From assembly GCF_009735625.1 (NCBI RefSeq), contig NZ_CP046244.1, positions 1,984,001 through 2,048,000 of the forward strand: DNA of 64,000 nucleotides, in the 5' to 3' direction. This stretch comes from Moorella glycerini. Lineage in GTDB: Bacteria; Bacillota; DSM-521; Neomoorellales; Neomoorellaceae. The notes below the pieces were generated by a model. It was not told where the DNA came from and searched no databases. It worked only from the letters and a program-made list of their open reading frames with translations. Shown here piece after piece: positions 32,417 through 41,371 of the stretch. The translations under genes were made by a program, and so were the position numbers. The number at the start of each line of letters is the position of its first letter. Positions within the stretch are counted from its first letter, which is position 1.

Positions 32417-34534
32417 ATGGCCAATTTTCCCAACCTGTTCAAACCCATTCGCATCGGTGACCTGGAGCTAGCCAACCGCATTGTCCATGTGCCCACCGAC
32501 ATCAGTTCCTCCCACGCCGACGGTTCGGTGAGCGAGCGGGATATCCTCCATCACGCTGAAATCGCCAAAGGCGGCACCGGCTTTATCATCGTCGGCGCCA
32601 CCAGCCCGGACGGTAAAACCGGCCGGCCGACGGTGACCTCCCTGGTCGCTGACGGCGACAACTACATCCCCGGCCTGGCCCGCCTGGCGGAATCCATGCA
32701 CCGCTATGGGGCCAAATGCGCCGTCCAGCTGCAACACCCCGGCCGCCAGGCCGCCATCCCGCGTTACAACACCATGTCCACCAATGATATGGTCATCAAG
32801 GTTCCCTGGTCGGCAGGCCACGAGGTAATTTACGCCAATGCCGAGGAAAAGGGCAAAGAGGCGCGGGCCATGACGGTAGAAGAGGTCCTGGATATGATCG
32901 AACTCTTCTCCGAGGCCGCCTGGCGGGTGCAGCAAGCCGGCTTTGACGCCGTGGAACTCCATGCCGCCCACGGTTACCTGCTGGCCCAGTTCATGAGCCC
33001 TTACACCAACCGCCGCAACGACCGCTTCGGCGGCTCCCTGGAGAACCGGATGCGCTTTCCCCTGGCCATCATCGACCAGATACATAAAAAATGCGGCCGC
33101 GACTTCCCTGTCCTCGTCCGTTACTCGGTGGACGAGTGGATCCCCGGTGGCCGCGACCTGGAAGAGAGCAAAGTGGTGGCCCGCATGTTCGAGGAAGCCG
33201 GGGTGGCCGCCCTGGACTTGAGCCAGTGCATCACCGAAACCCCGGGCGCCGGCTTCGACCCCATGTACTATCAGCAGGGTTGGACCATTTACGCCTCCGA
33301 GGCCATTAAAAAAGTCGTTCGCATCCCGGTTATCAACAGCCACACCCTGCGCGATCCCGAATACTGCGAGCAGATCCTGGCCGAAGGCAAAACCGACCTG
33401 GTCGGCCTTTCCCGCCAGCTCCTCGCCGATCCCTACTGGCCGGTTAAAGCCCGCCAGGGCAAGGTGCAGGAGATCCGCAAATGCATCTCCTGCCTGGTAG
33501 GTTGCTGGCAGGAATCCATGCTGGCCAAGAAGGAGATCCGCTGCGCCATCAACCCGGCGGTGGGCGACGCCCGCTACGCCCGCATGCAAAAAGCGAAACA
33601 GAGCCTGAACATCGCCGTCGTGGGCGGTGGCCCGGCCGGTATGGAAGCCGCGCGGGTAGCCACCATTCGCGGCCACAAGGTGACCATTTTCGAAAAGACC
33701 GGCGAGCTAGGTGGGGCTATTCTGGGTTGCTGCCTGGTGCCGGGCAAAGAAAAGATGAAGTGGTACGCCGACTGGATTCGCTACCAGATTAAATCCCTGG
33801 GGGTGGAGGTCCGCTACCGCACCCAGCCGGCGGTGGACGACCTGCGCGCTTACGATGTCGTCGTCAACGCCACCGGCGCCAGTTCCTATATCCCCGACCT
33901 GCCCGGAGCAGACGGCAACAATGTCGTCCGGTTTGAAGAAGTCATGGCCTGCCCGAAACGGACCTGCGAGAACTACCCGGGTGACCGGCAGATGGCCCGC
34001 GTCGGCGAGCAGGTAATCCTGTGGGGCGACCACTTCCAGGCCGTCGACACGGCGCAGTTCCTGGCTTCCATCGGCAAGCAGGTGACGATCGTAACACCGA
34101 ACCGGGAGCTGGGGGCCACCATTGAGCCGGTACACATGTACGTGGTACGCAAGCGCTTTAACCAGACCGATGCCGAAGCATTAACCTCCAAGCCGTACCG
34201 GTACCCGGTCCGGGTGATCACCAATGCCACGCTCCTGGAAATTCGCGCAGATGCAGCCATCATCATGGACCGGGAATTCAACCGCATCACCCTGCCCGCC
34301 GATACGGTCGTCCTGTGCCAGGTAAAACCGAACACCGAACTGTTCAACGAACTGCTGGCGGCTGGCCTTAAAGTGGTCAACGTCGGCGACGCTGTCAAGG
34401 CGCGTAACCTGAAGGCGGCCGTAAGCGAGGGCGCCAATTTCGGGCTCCTCATCGACGGCGACACCCCCTTCAACACCAACGGCGCTATCATGGACGCTAT
34501 CCCCCTGGACGTCCAGGTGGAACTCAACCGGTAA
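32417..34534 (+). CDS. NADH:flavin oxidoreductase, OYE-type, with FAD/NAD(P) domain
   Basis: A 705-residue enzyme of the 2,4-dienoyl-CoA reductase/enoate reductase type. Residues 1-335 are an FMN TIM barrel (HPGRQAAIPR, ELHAAHGYLLAQFMSPYTN, NDRFGGSLENR). A [4Fe-4S] site is formed by CISCLVGC and a fourth Cys (IRCAINP) 11 residues later. Residues 395-700 are a Rossmann FAD/NAD(P) domain (IAVVGGGPAGMEAARVA). Enzymes of this class reduce activated C=C bonds or demethylate amines. It lies 100 bases after the ROK regulator and just before the sugar transporter, unusual company for this family, and suggests an enone or enoate intermediate. Cytosolic; no signal peptide. Confidence 0.88.
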   Translation: MANFPNLFKPIRIGDLELANRIVHVPTDISSSHADGSVSERDILHHAEIAKGGTGFIIVGATSPDGKTGRPTVTSLVADGDNYIPGLARLAESMHRYGAKCAVQLQHPGRQAAIPRYNTMSTNDMVIKVPWSAGHEVIYANAEEKGKEARAMTVEEVLDMIELFSEAAWRVQQAGFDAVELHAAHGYLLAQFMSPYTNRRNDRFGGSLENRMRFPLAIIDQIHKKCGRDFPVLVRYSVDEWIPGGRDLEESKVVARMFEEAGVAALDLSQCITETPGAGFDPMYYQQGWTIYASEAIKKVVRIPVINSHTLRDPEYCEQILAEGKTDLVGLSRQLLADPYWPVKARQGKVQEIRKCISCLVGCWQESMLAKKEIRCAINPAVGDARYARMQKAKQSLNIAVVGGGPAGMEAARVATIRGHKVTIFEKTGELGGAILGCCLVPGKEKMKWYADWIRYQIKSLGVEVRYRTQPAVDDLRAYDVVVNATGASSYIPDLPGADGNNVVRFEEVMACPKRTCENYPGDRQMARVGEQVILWGDHFQAVDTAQFLASIGKQVTIVTPNRELGATIEPVHMYVVRKRFNQTDAEALTSKPYRYPVRVITNATLLEIRADAAIIMDREFNRITLPADTVVLCQVKPNTELFNELLAAGLKVVNVGDAVKARNLKAAVSEGANFGLLIDGDTPFNTNGAIMDAIPLDVQVELNR

Positions 34535-34583
34535 CTAAAGGAGGTGAAGGAACTGCAGTAGTGGGGAGCTAGAACCATTTACC

Positions 34584-34596
34584 ATAATTTAATTAT
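34584..34596. promoter_or_regulatory. AT palindrome before the binding-protein gene
   Basis: ATAATTTAATTAT is symmetric around its central T and ends about 20 bases before the binding-protein start, just upstream of CAGGAGGGAGG. Its TAATT...AATTA arms resemble the palindrome at 30911-30934, so it may be an operator of the ROK regulator. Confidence 0.35.
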
Positions 34597-34614
34597 CAGG
34601 AGGGAGGATTATTA

Positions 34615-35778
34615 ATGTTTGGCAAGCGCAGCAATAAAGCCAGGCTAACCAGGGGTTTGTTCCTCATCCTGGCGCTGATCCTGGCAGTATCTTTATCCCT
34701 GGCCGGGTGCGGCGGCAGCAAAGGTACGGCCCCGGATGCCAGTAAAACCGGTCAGGCCGGTCAGGCGGAAAAAACAGCCAAGAAATCCGGCTTCAACATC
34801 GCCCTGCTCGACGGCACCAACGGCAACGCCTGGCGCATCCAGATGGAGCAGAACATGCAGCAGGTGGCCGACAAACTGAAGTCCCAGGGGATAATCAGCA
34901 ACTACTCCGTTTATGTAGCCAACAACGACGCTACCACCCAGGCCCAGCAGATGGACCAGCTGATTAATTCCGGCGTGGACGCCATCCTGATCAACCCGGT
35001 GTCGGCCACGGCCCTGGCCCCGGTCATCGACAAAGCGGTGAGCAAAGGCATCCTCGTCATGGCCATTGACCAGCACATCAGCCATCCCAAGGTCATCAGC
35101 GTAACTACCGACCAGTACGAATGGGCCCGCATCCAGGCCGAATGGCTGGCCAAGCAGTTGAACGGCAAAGGCGACATCCTGCAGTTCGACGCCATTGCCG
35201 GCGCGCCGGCCAACGAAGTCCGGCACCAGGCCTTCGCCGATGTCCTGGCCAAATACCCCGGCATCAAGGTCTTGAAGCAGGTCAACATGGACTGGGACGA
35301 GGGTAAGGCCAAGCAGCTGATGACCAGCCTGCTTTCTACCTACCCGAATTTCGACGCCATCTTATGCCAGGACGGCGCCGCGGTGGGGATCATTAACGCC
35401 CTCCAGGAAGCCAACCACCCGCTGCCCAAAGCTATCACCAGCGACGAATGGATCGCGTACCTGCGCCTGTGGTATGACATCAACCAGAAGAACCCCAACA
35501 ATCCCCTGAACGCCATAATCGTGGAGAATCCTCCCGGTATCGGCGCCGATGGCCTGATGATCGCCGTCAACCTGCTCCAGGGCAAGAAACTGAAGGATGG
35601 CGTCCTGACCTCCGATCCCATGGACAAGGCCAACAAGAACGCCATTATGATCAAACCCACCCTGATCATAACCAACGAGAACCTCAAGGAATGGTACGAG
35701 AAGACCAAAGATAAGCCTGACACCTATTATATTGACAGCGTCCTGTCGCCAGAGGAGATCGATAAATTGTTCCAGTAG
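34615..35778 (+). CDS. Ribose-type ABC sugar-binding lipoprotein
   Basis: A 387-residue lipoprotein. The signal peptide ends with the lipobox LSLAGCGG (Cys at about residue 32), followed by a Lys/Ala/Gly linker. The mature part has the periplasmic-binding fold of the RbsB/Peripla_BP_4 class: FNIALLDGTNGNAWRIQMEQ, VDAILINPVSATALAPVID, ILVMAIDQHISHP and a hinge region FDAIAGAPANEVRHQ. Such proteins bind pentoses, hexoses or inositols on the outside of the membrane. The ATPase and two permeases follow in the same operon. Confidence 0.95.
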   Translation: MFGKRSNKARLTRGLFLILALILAVSLSLAGCGGSKGTAPDASKTGQAGQAEKTAKKSGFNIALLDGTNGNAWRIQMEQNMQQVADKLKSQGIISNYSVYVANNDATTQAQQMDQLINSGVDAILINPVSATALAPVIDKAVSKGILVMAIDQHISHPKVISVTTDQYEWARIQAEWLAKQLNGKGDILQFDAIAGAPANEVRHQAFADVLAKYPGIKVLKQVNMDWDEGKAKQLMTSLLSTYPNFDAILCQDGAAVGIINALQEANHPLPKAITSDEWIAYLRLWYDINQKNPNNPLNAIIVENPPGIGADGLMIAVNLLQGKKLKDGVLTSDPMDKANKNAIMIKPTLIITNENLKEWYEKTKDKPDTYYIDSVLSPEEIDKLFQ

Positions 35779-35789
35779 GGGTTGAGCCC

Positions 35790-37304
35790 TTGTTACAAGC
35801 GCAGCATATCAGCAAGCATTTCGGCGGTGTGACCGCCCTGAAGGATGCGTCCCTGAGCCTGGCGCCCGGAGAAATCCGGGCGCTGCTCGGGGCCAATGGT
35901 TCGGGGAAAAGCACCCTGGTCAAGGTCCTGGGCGGCCTGGTGGCACCGGACAGTGGTACTATCTTCCTGGACGGCAAGCCCCTGGCCATCAATTCCCCCA
36001 GTGACGCCCGCAGCCACGGCATTGCCGTCGCCTACCAGGACCTGAGTCTGGTGCCCCGCCTTTCCGTGGCGGAAAACATCCTCCTCGGCCGGGAGCCCTG
36101 CCGGCGTCCGGGCTTCGTGGACACCAGGAAGGTCCGGTCGCGGGCGGCGGAATTACTGGCCCGCCTGCAGGTTGACGCCAGCCCCGACGACCTGGCCGGC
36201 GACCTGGAACCGGCGGCCCAGAGCCTGGTGGAAGTCGCCAAAGCCCTGGCCTGGGAACCCCGCATCCTCATCCTGGATGAAGTGACGGCCTCCCTGCATC
36301 ATGATCAGGTGCAGCATCTATTTGCCCTCCTCCGGGCGATGAGCCAGAAAGGGCTGGCCATTCTCTTCGTCTCCCACCGCTTTGATGAAGTGTTCTCCCT
36401 GTGCCAGACGGCCGTGGTCCTGCGCGGCGGGGAAAGCGTGGCTTCCGTGCAGCTGGACCAGGTGGACGAGGCGGACGTAGTCTACCACATGACCGGTACC
36501 AGGCCAGAAAAATACCAGGCCGTAACCGCCGGGGCGCAAAGCGAGGCTGAGCGGGAGGTAGTCCTTGCTGTTACCAACCTCCAGGTCCCGCCGCGGGTGC
36601 GGGGCGTCACCTTGACGGCCCGGGCCGGCGAGATCATCGGCCTGGCCGGCCTGCAGGGCCAGGGCCAGGCGGAATTCCTGCGCGCCATTTACGGCCAGAT
36701 CCCCTTTGGCGGCGGCCGGGTGGAATACGGCGGCGCCGCTGTGGCCTTTGCCTCACCGCGGGAGGCGGTGCGCCGGGGTATCGGCTTTATCTCCGGTGAC
36801 CGGGAACGGGAAGGTATCCTGCCGGTGCGTTCCGTCACCGAGAACCTGTTCCTGGCGCGGCTGGCTAAGAAACGCCTGGTTACTATCCTCAACCCGCGCT
36901 TGTTACAGGATGAAGCCCGCCGGCAGATCAAGCAGCTGCGCATTGTCGCCGGCAGCGCCGGCCACCCGGCCAGCAGCCTCAGCGGCGGCAACCAGCAGAA
37001 GCTGATCATTGGCCGCTGGCTGGCCGTACAGCCGCGGCTCCTTTTACTCGACGATCCTACCAAAGGCGTCGATGTCAGCGCCCGCCGGGAGATCCACGAC
37101 CTGCTGCGCCAGATGGCCGCGGCCGGGACGGCGGTGCTCATCTCCTCCAGCGATAACGAAGAACTCCTGGCCATCGCCGAGCGGATTTACGTCTTTTACG
37201 AGGGCGAAATAATTGCCATCCTCCAGGGAAGCGAAAAAACGGAAGAAGCTCTGGTAGCGGCTATGCTCGGCATGAAACAAACCCGGCCAAAGGAGGGGGC
37301 ATAA
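35790..37304 (+). CDS. Ribose-type ABC transporter ATPase (RbsA/MglA class)
   Basis: A 504-residue tandem ATPase starting with TTG at 35790, 11 bases after the binding-protein stop. NBD1 has Walker A GANGSGKSTLVKVLGG, the signature-like PAAQSLVEVAKAL and Walker B ILILDEVTASL. NBD2 has a degenerate A loop GLQGQGQAEFLRAI, signature LSGGNQQKLIIGRWL and LLLLDDPTKGVDVSA. It powers the importer together with the two permeases downstream and is joined to the first permease by an overlap of start and stop. Confidence 0.95.
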   Translation: MLQAQHISKHFGGVTALKDASLSLAPGEIRALLGANGSGKSTLVKVLGGLVAPDSGTIFLDGKPLAINSPSDARSHGIAVAYQDLSLVPRLSVAENILLGREPCRRPGFVDTRKVRSRAAELLARLQVDASPDDLAGDLEPAAQSLVEVAKALAWEPRILILDEVTASLHHDQVQHLFALLRAMSQKGLAILFVSHRFDEVFSLCQTAVVLRGGESVASVQLDQVDEADVVYHMTGTRPEKYQAVTAGAQSEAEREVVLAVTNLQVPPRVRGVTLTARAGEIIGLAGLQGQGQAEFLRAIYGQIPFGGGRVEYGGAAVAFASPREAVRRGIGFISGDREREGILPVRSVTENLFLARLAKKRLVTILNPRLLQDEARRQIKQLRIVAGSAGHPASSLSGGNQQKLIIGRWLAVQPRLLLLDDPTKGVDVSARREIHDLLRQMAAAGTAVLISSSDNEELLAIAERIYVFYEGEIIAILQGSEKTEEALVAAMLGMKQTRPKEGA

Positions 37305-38333
37305 ATGATGCGGTTGTGGCGCCGGCTGCGCTCATCCCCGGCGGCGTCGGGCTACCTGCTTTTGCTCCTGGGTATCATAGTTAATATCCTGGTACAGGGG
37401 CCCGATTTTTTCACCAGTTACAATTTCAATTCTCTCCTGGCGGTGAATGCCCCCCTGGTGCTGGCGGCCATTGCCCAGACAGTGGTGGTATTAACCGGGG
37501 GTATTGACCTTTCTATTGGCAGCAATATGACCCTGGTTAATACTGTGGCCATCGCCCTGGCCAACCAGGGACACTGGCCGGTAGGGGCGAGCTGGGCCGT
37601 CGCCCTGGTGGCCGCTACCCTGGTAGGGGTGGGTAACGGCCTGATGGTGGCCTATCTCCGCATACCGCCCCTCCTGGCCACCTTTGCCTCCATGTCCGTT
37701 GTCGGCGGCATCGCCCTGTGGGTATGGCCCAAACCAGGCGGGATGGTTCCCCCGGAAATTTATACCGCCTACGGCGCCCCCTTCCTGGGGGTCCCTGTGG
37801 CCGGCTGGATTATCATCGCCGTAGCGCTGCTGTGGCTGGTGGTCTCCCGCCTGCGGGTGGGTACCTACCTCCGCGCCGTTGGCGGCCGTGAGCGTAGCGC
37901 CTATGCCTCGGGTATCAACACGGCCGCAGTAAAGTTCTTCGCCTACACCTTCTGCGGGTTCATTACCGGTGTGGCCGGCCTGTGCCTGACGGCCCTGACC
38001 GCCTCCGGCGACCCCAAGATCGGCCTTCTCTTCGGCCTCAACTCCATTGCCGCCGTAATCCTGGGTGGCAGCAGCCTGGCCGGGGGTTGGGGCAGCGTCG
38101 GCGGTTCCATAGCCGGGGCGCTGTTCCTGGGACTCATTAACAATATCGTCTTCTTCCTGTTCCGCAACTTTGTCAGCCAGATCCAGAGCCTGACGAGCGT
38201 GGCCTCTTTCTACCAGCAACTCCTGGCCAACTTGATTGTGATCTTCGGCCTGGCCAGCGCCGCGCTGACGCAGCGGGGCGAGGCCGGTAGCGGCCCGGGC
38301 CGGCGCCGCCGGGGAGGGACGCAGCATGTCTAA
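37305..38333 (+). CDS. Ribose-type ABC transporter permease 1
   Basis: A 342-residue permease of the BPD_transp_2 (RbsC) family with about eight to ten hydrophobic segments. Landmarks are VVVLTGGIDLSIGSNMTLVN, the family GGIDLS motif, and the cytoplasmic loop YLRAVGGRERSAYASGIN. It lies in line after the ATPase and overlaps permease 2 by 8 bases. The C-terminal tail after QRGEAGSGPG is basic and low in complexity. Confidence 0.95.
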   Translation: MMRLWRRLRSSPAASGYLLLLLGIIVNILVQGPDFFTSYNFNSLLAVNAPLVLAAIAQTVVVLTGGIDLSIGSNMTLVNTVAIALANQGHWPVGASWAVALVAATLVGVGNGLMVAYLRIPPLLATFASMSVVGGIALWVWPKPGGMVPPEIYTAYGAPFLGVPVAGWIIIAVALLWLVVSRLRVGTYLRAVGGRERSAYASGINTAAVKFFAYTFCGFITGVAGLCLTALTASGDPKIGLLFGLNSIAAVILGGSSLAGGWGSVGGSIAGALFLGLINNIVFFLFRNFVSQIQSLTSVASFYQQLLANLIVIFGLASAALTQRGEAGSGPGRRRRGGTQHV

Positions 38334-39285
38334 AATCAACCTCAATTGGCGGCACAACCAGATTTTCATGGCCGGCCTCATCGCCGTCGCCCTCTTTATC
38401 GTCGGCGGCCTGGTCAACGCCAGTTTCTTATCGCCGACCAATATCGGCAGCATCCTCTCCATGGCCGTCCTGCTAGGGTTCGCCGCCGCCGGCCAGACCC
38501 TGGTGGTCATCGCCGGCGGGGAAGGGATCGACCTCTCCGTGGGGGCGGTCATGTCCCTGGGAGCAGTGCTGGCCGCCCAGACCATGGCCGGCCAGAACAG
38601 CAATATTGTCCCGGCCCTGCTGCTGGTGATCCTTTCCGGGGCGACCATCGGCCTGTTCAACGCCGCCGGTATCCTCTACGCCCGGGTACCACCCCTGGTA
38701 ATGACCATGGCCATGGCCAACGTCGTGACCACCATCCAGCTCATCTACACCCACGGCTCGCCGGTGGGCATGCCGGCGCCCATCATCGCTTTCATCGGCT
38801 CGCGCCGGTTGTTTCCCTTCCTGCCCTGGCTGGTGGTGCTGGGCTTCATCATATTATTCCTGATGCAGTTTATCCTGCGCCGGACCGTCTACGGGCAGCA
38901 GCTCTATGCCATCGGCAGCAACTACAACGCCGCTTACCTGGCCGGGGTGCGGGCCGGTACGGTCAAGGGTATTGCCTATATCCTGAGCGGGATTTTGAGC
39001 AGCCTGGCCGGCTTCTGGCTCATTGCCTACAACAACTTCGTCTTCGTCAACATGGGCGCCGCCTACGTGTTGCCCTCGGTAGCGGCAGTGGTCATCGGCG
39101 GCACCTCCCTGGCCGGGGGTGAAGGCTCCTACACCGGCACTCTGATCGGTTCGGTCATCCTTACCGCCCTGGCCAGCCTCCTGGTGGTACTGCACACCGA
39201 TGAAGCCGGGCGGCAGATCATCAACGGCCTGGTCCTGATCCTGCTCCTCGCCCTGTATACCCGGCAACCGGCCATCCGGCAGTAG
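38326..39285 (+). CDS. Ribose-type ABC transporter permease 2
   Basis: A 319-residue RbsC-like permease, the heterodimer partner of permease 1. It has about eight hydrophobic segments, GGEGIDLSVGAVMSLGAVLA and the coupling loop YGQQLYAIGSNYNAAYLAGV. Two distinct permeases, instead of one homodimer as in ribose systems, are typical of importers for larger or modified sugars. The next gene begins 24 bases on with a GGAGGC site. Confidence 0.95.
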   Translation: MSKINLNWRHNQIFMAGLIAVALFIVGGLVNASFLSPTNIGSILSMAVLLGFAAAGQTLVVIAGGEGIDLSVGAVMSLGAVLAAQTMAGQNSNIVPALLLVILSGATIGLFNAAGILYARVPPLVMTMAMANVVTTIQLIYTHGSPVGMPAPIIAFIGSRRLFPFLPWLVVLGFIILFLMQFILRRTVYGQQLYAIGSNYNAAYLAGVRAGTVKGIAYILSGILSSLAGFWLIAYNNFVFVNMGAAYVLPSVAAVVIGGTSLAGGEGSYTGTLIGSVILTALASLLVVLHTDEAGRQIINGLVLILLLALYTRQPAIRQ

Positions 39286-39308
39286 GCCGGCAAAGGAGGC
39301 AAGGAAAA

Positions 39309-40343
39309 GTGAGCAAAGGTGAAGTTATCCGTATCGGCATCGCCGGCGCCGGGTTTATCGGCGCCATCCACGCCGCCGGCTATGCCCATAATCCCCGCGC
39401 GCGGTTAACGGCAGTGGCGGATATCCGGCCGGAAAAAGCCGGCGCCCTGGCAGCGCAATACGGTCTCAAATCTTACCCCACCCTGGATGCGATGCTGGCC
39501 GCGGAAAAGCTGGACGCCATCGATATCTGCCTGCCGTCCTCCTGCCACCGCGAAGCTGTGGTTAAAGCTGCCGCCGCCGGGTTGCACATCCTGGTGGAAA
39601 AACCTTTTGCCATTACCCTGGAAGATATCGACGCCATGATCGCGGCGGTCGAGGCCGGTGGCGTGCGCTTGATGGTAGCCCACGTATGCCGGTTCATGCC
39701 CGAATACATGGTGGCCAAGTCCCTCCTGGCGGAAGGAAAACTGGGGCGGCCCCTTTTCTTTGGCGCCTGGCGGGAATCCGCCACCCCCGGCTGGAGCTGG
39801 AACAACTGGCTCCTGGACCGCCGGCAGAGCGGGGGCACCATTATGGACCTGCAGATCCACGACATTGACCTCAGCAACTGGCTGCTGGGAGAGCCGGTAT
39901 CTTTTTACATGCAGGAAGTCATGGCCCCCGGGCGGCCGGGACCGGCCCATGTAGTTTCTAACCTCATTTATACTAATGGCGCTATGGCCAGCCTGGAAGC
40001 CGGTCACCTGATGCCGCCCTCCTACCCCTTTACCACCGGCTACCGCCTGGTAGGTGAGGAGGGCGCCGTAGAGTTCATGAGCCCCCGCGCGGGCGAAAAG
40101 CAGGTCCTGGTTTACAGGGGTGATGAAGTGACGACCATAGACGGCAACCGCCTGCCGGCTGTCCTGGCCGGCGACCCTTACGCCGAGGAGCTGGCCCATT
40201 TCGTCGACTGCCTCCTTACCGGGGCTCCCTTCCGGGTCACCCCGATGGAGGCGCGCCTGGCGGTGGCAACCGTCCTGAAACTGGTCGCGTCATTTACCCG
40301 GGGCAACCTGGACGCCCCGGCTACCGTCACCGGCGAACGGTAA
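39309..40343 (+). CDS. Gfo/Idh/MocA-family oxidoreductase 1
   Basis: A 344-residue NAD(P)-dependent sugar dehydrogenase, starting with GTG at 39309. Rossmann fold: IGIAGAGFIGAIHAAGYA with GxGxxG, then TAVADIRPEKAGAL. The active Lys is in ILVEKPFAITLED, and the active His in TIMDLQIHDIDLSNWLLG, so the catalytic set is complete. Enzymes of this family oxidise sugars, inositols or amino sugars, or cut glycosides through a 3-keto step. It is the first of three such genes placed one after the other. Confidence 0.9.
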   Translation: MSKGEVIRIGIAGAGFIGAIHAAGYAHNPRARLTAVADIRPEKAGALAAQYGLKSYPTLDAMLAAEKLDAIDICLPSSCHREAVVKAAAAGLHILVEKPFAITLEDIDAMIAAVEAGGVRLMVAHVCRFMPEYMVAKSLLAEGKLGRPLFFGAWRESATPGWSWNNWLLDRRQSGGTIMDLQIHDIDLSNWLLGEPVSFYMQEVMAPGRPGPAHVVSNLIYTNGAMASLEAGHLMPPSYPFTTGYRLVGEEGAVEFMSPRAGEKQVLVYRGDEVTTIDGNRLPAVLAGDPYAEELAHFVDCLLTGAPFRVTPMEARLAVATVLKLVASFTRGNLDAPATVTGER

Positions 40344-40374
40344 TCTAACTTCCGCTGCAGGAAGGAGAATAATT

Positions 40375-41355
40375 GTGACCCTACGTATAGGCCTTATCGG
40401 CTGCGGGGCCGCCGGCCAGGCCCACGCCGCCGCCTACCGGGACCTCGAGGGAGTAGAACTCCGGGCCGTGGCCGATGCGGACGCTGCTGCCGCCGCCCGC
40501 CTGGCGGCTGCAGCCGGCGGCGCAGCCCTGTCCCTGGAAGAACTCCTTGACACTGATCTAGACATAATCGATATCGCCACCCCGACCCCTACCCATGCTG
40601 CCCTGGTGCAGGAGGCTGCCCGCCGGGGCAGGGATATACTTTGCGAAACGCCCCTGGCCCGCACCATGGACCAGGCGCAGGCGGCCGTGACCGCCTGCCG
40701 GGAGGCGGGAGTCCGCCTCATCCCCTTACACCTCAACGCCTTTATGCCTCCCCTGCGCCGCGCCGCGGCCATCCTGACCGGCGGTAGCCTCGGCCGGGCC
40801 GGGGTAATACGGATCACCAGGCGCCGGCCCGGCGTACCAGCCAGCACCGGCGACTGGCGCCGCAGCTTGAAGGAGAGTGGTGGCGTCATCCTGGACCTCC
40901 TCGCCCAGGACATCGCCTTCCTGATCGGCTGCTGCGGCCGGGTGCAGCGGGTTTACGCCGCCTCCACCGCCTACCGGGAGATCCTGGCCGGGGAATACGC
41001 CCTGGTTTCACTACGAATGCAAAACGGGGTTATTGCCCACCTGGACGGGAACTGGCTGCCCGGCGACCAGGGCGGTGACGAACTGGAGATCGCCGCCAGT
41101 AACGGCCTGATAGCTTATTCCGAAGAAAACACAGCACCCCTGAGGTTCACCACCGCTGGCGGCGACCCGGGGCGCCGCGTCCTGGTAAGCCCGGTGGACG
41201 AGGACATGTACGCTGCCGGCTTGAGGGAAGCCCTGCGTTCCCTGGCGGGCGAACCCACCTCCCTGGCCGGCACGGAGGTTGCCCTCCACACCCTGGAAGT
41301 CGCCCTGGCAGCCCTGGAGTCGGCAGCCACCGGCCAGGTTTTTACTTTAGCGTAG
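40375..41355 (+). CDS. Gfo/Idh/MocA-family protein 2, altered active site
   Basis: A 326-residue protein starting with GTG at 40375. The Rossmann half is normal (IGLIGCGAAGQAHAAAYRD), but the EKP motif reads ILCETPLARTMD, with Lys replaced by Thr, and the catalytic-His segment reads GVILDLLAQDIAFLIG, with Gln in place of His. Both key residues are missing, so it is either a non-catalytic subunit or an enzyme with another chemistry. It lies between two normal paralogues, with 32- and 17-base gaps. Confidence 0.85.
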   Translation: MTLRIGLIGCGAAGQAHAAAYRDLEGVELRAVADADAAAAARLAAAAGGAALSLEELLDTDLDIIDIATPTPTHAALVQEAARRGRDILCETPLARTMDQAQAAVTACREAGVRLIPLHLNAFMPPLRRAAAILTGGSLGRAGVIRITRRRPGVPASTGDWRRSLKESGGVILDLLAQDIAFLIGCCGRVQRVYAASTAYREILAGEYALVSLRMQNGVIAHLDGNWLPGDQGGDELEIAASNGLIAYSEENTAPLRFTTAGGDPGRRVLVSPVDEDMYAAGLREALRSLAGEPTSLAGTEVALHTLEVALAALESAATGQVFTLA

Positions 41356-41371
41356 TCAAGGAGATGAGGGG

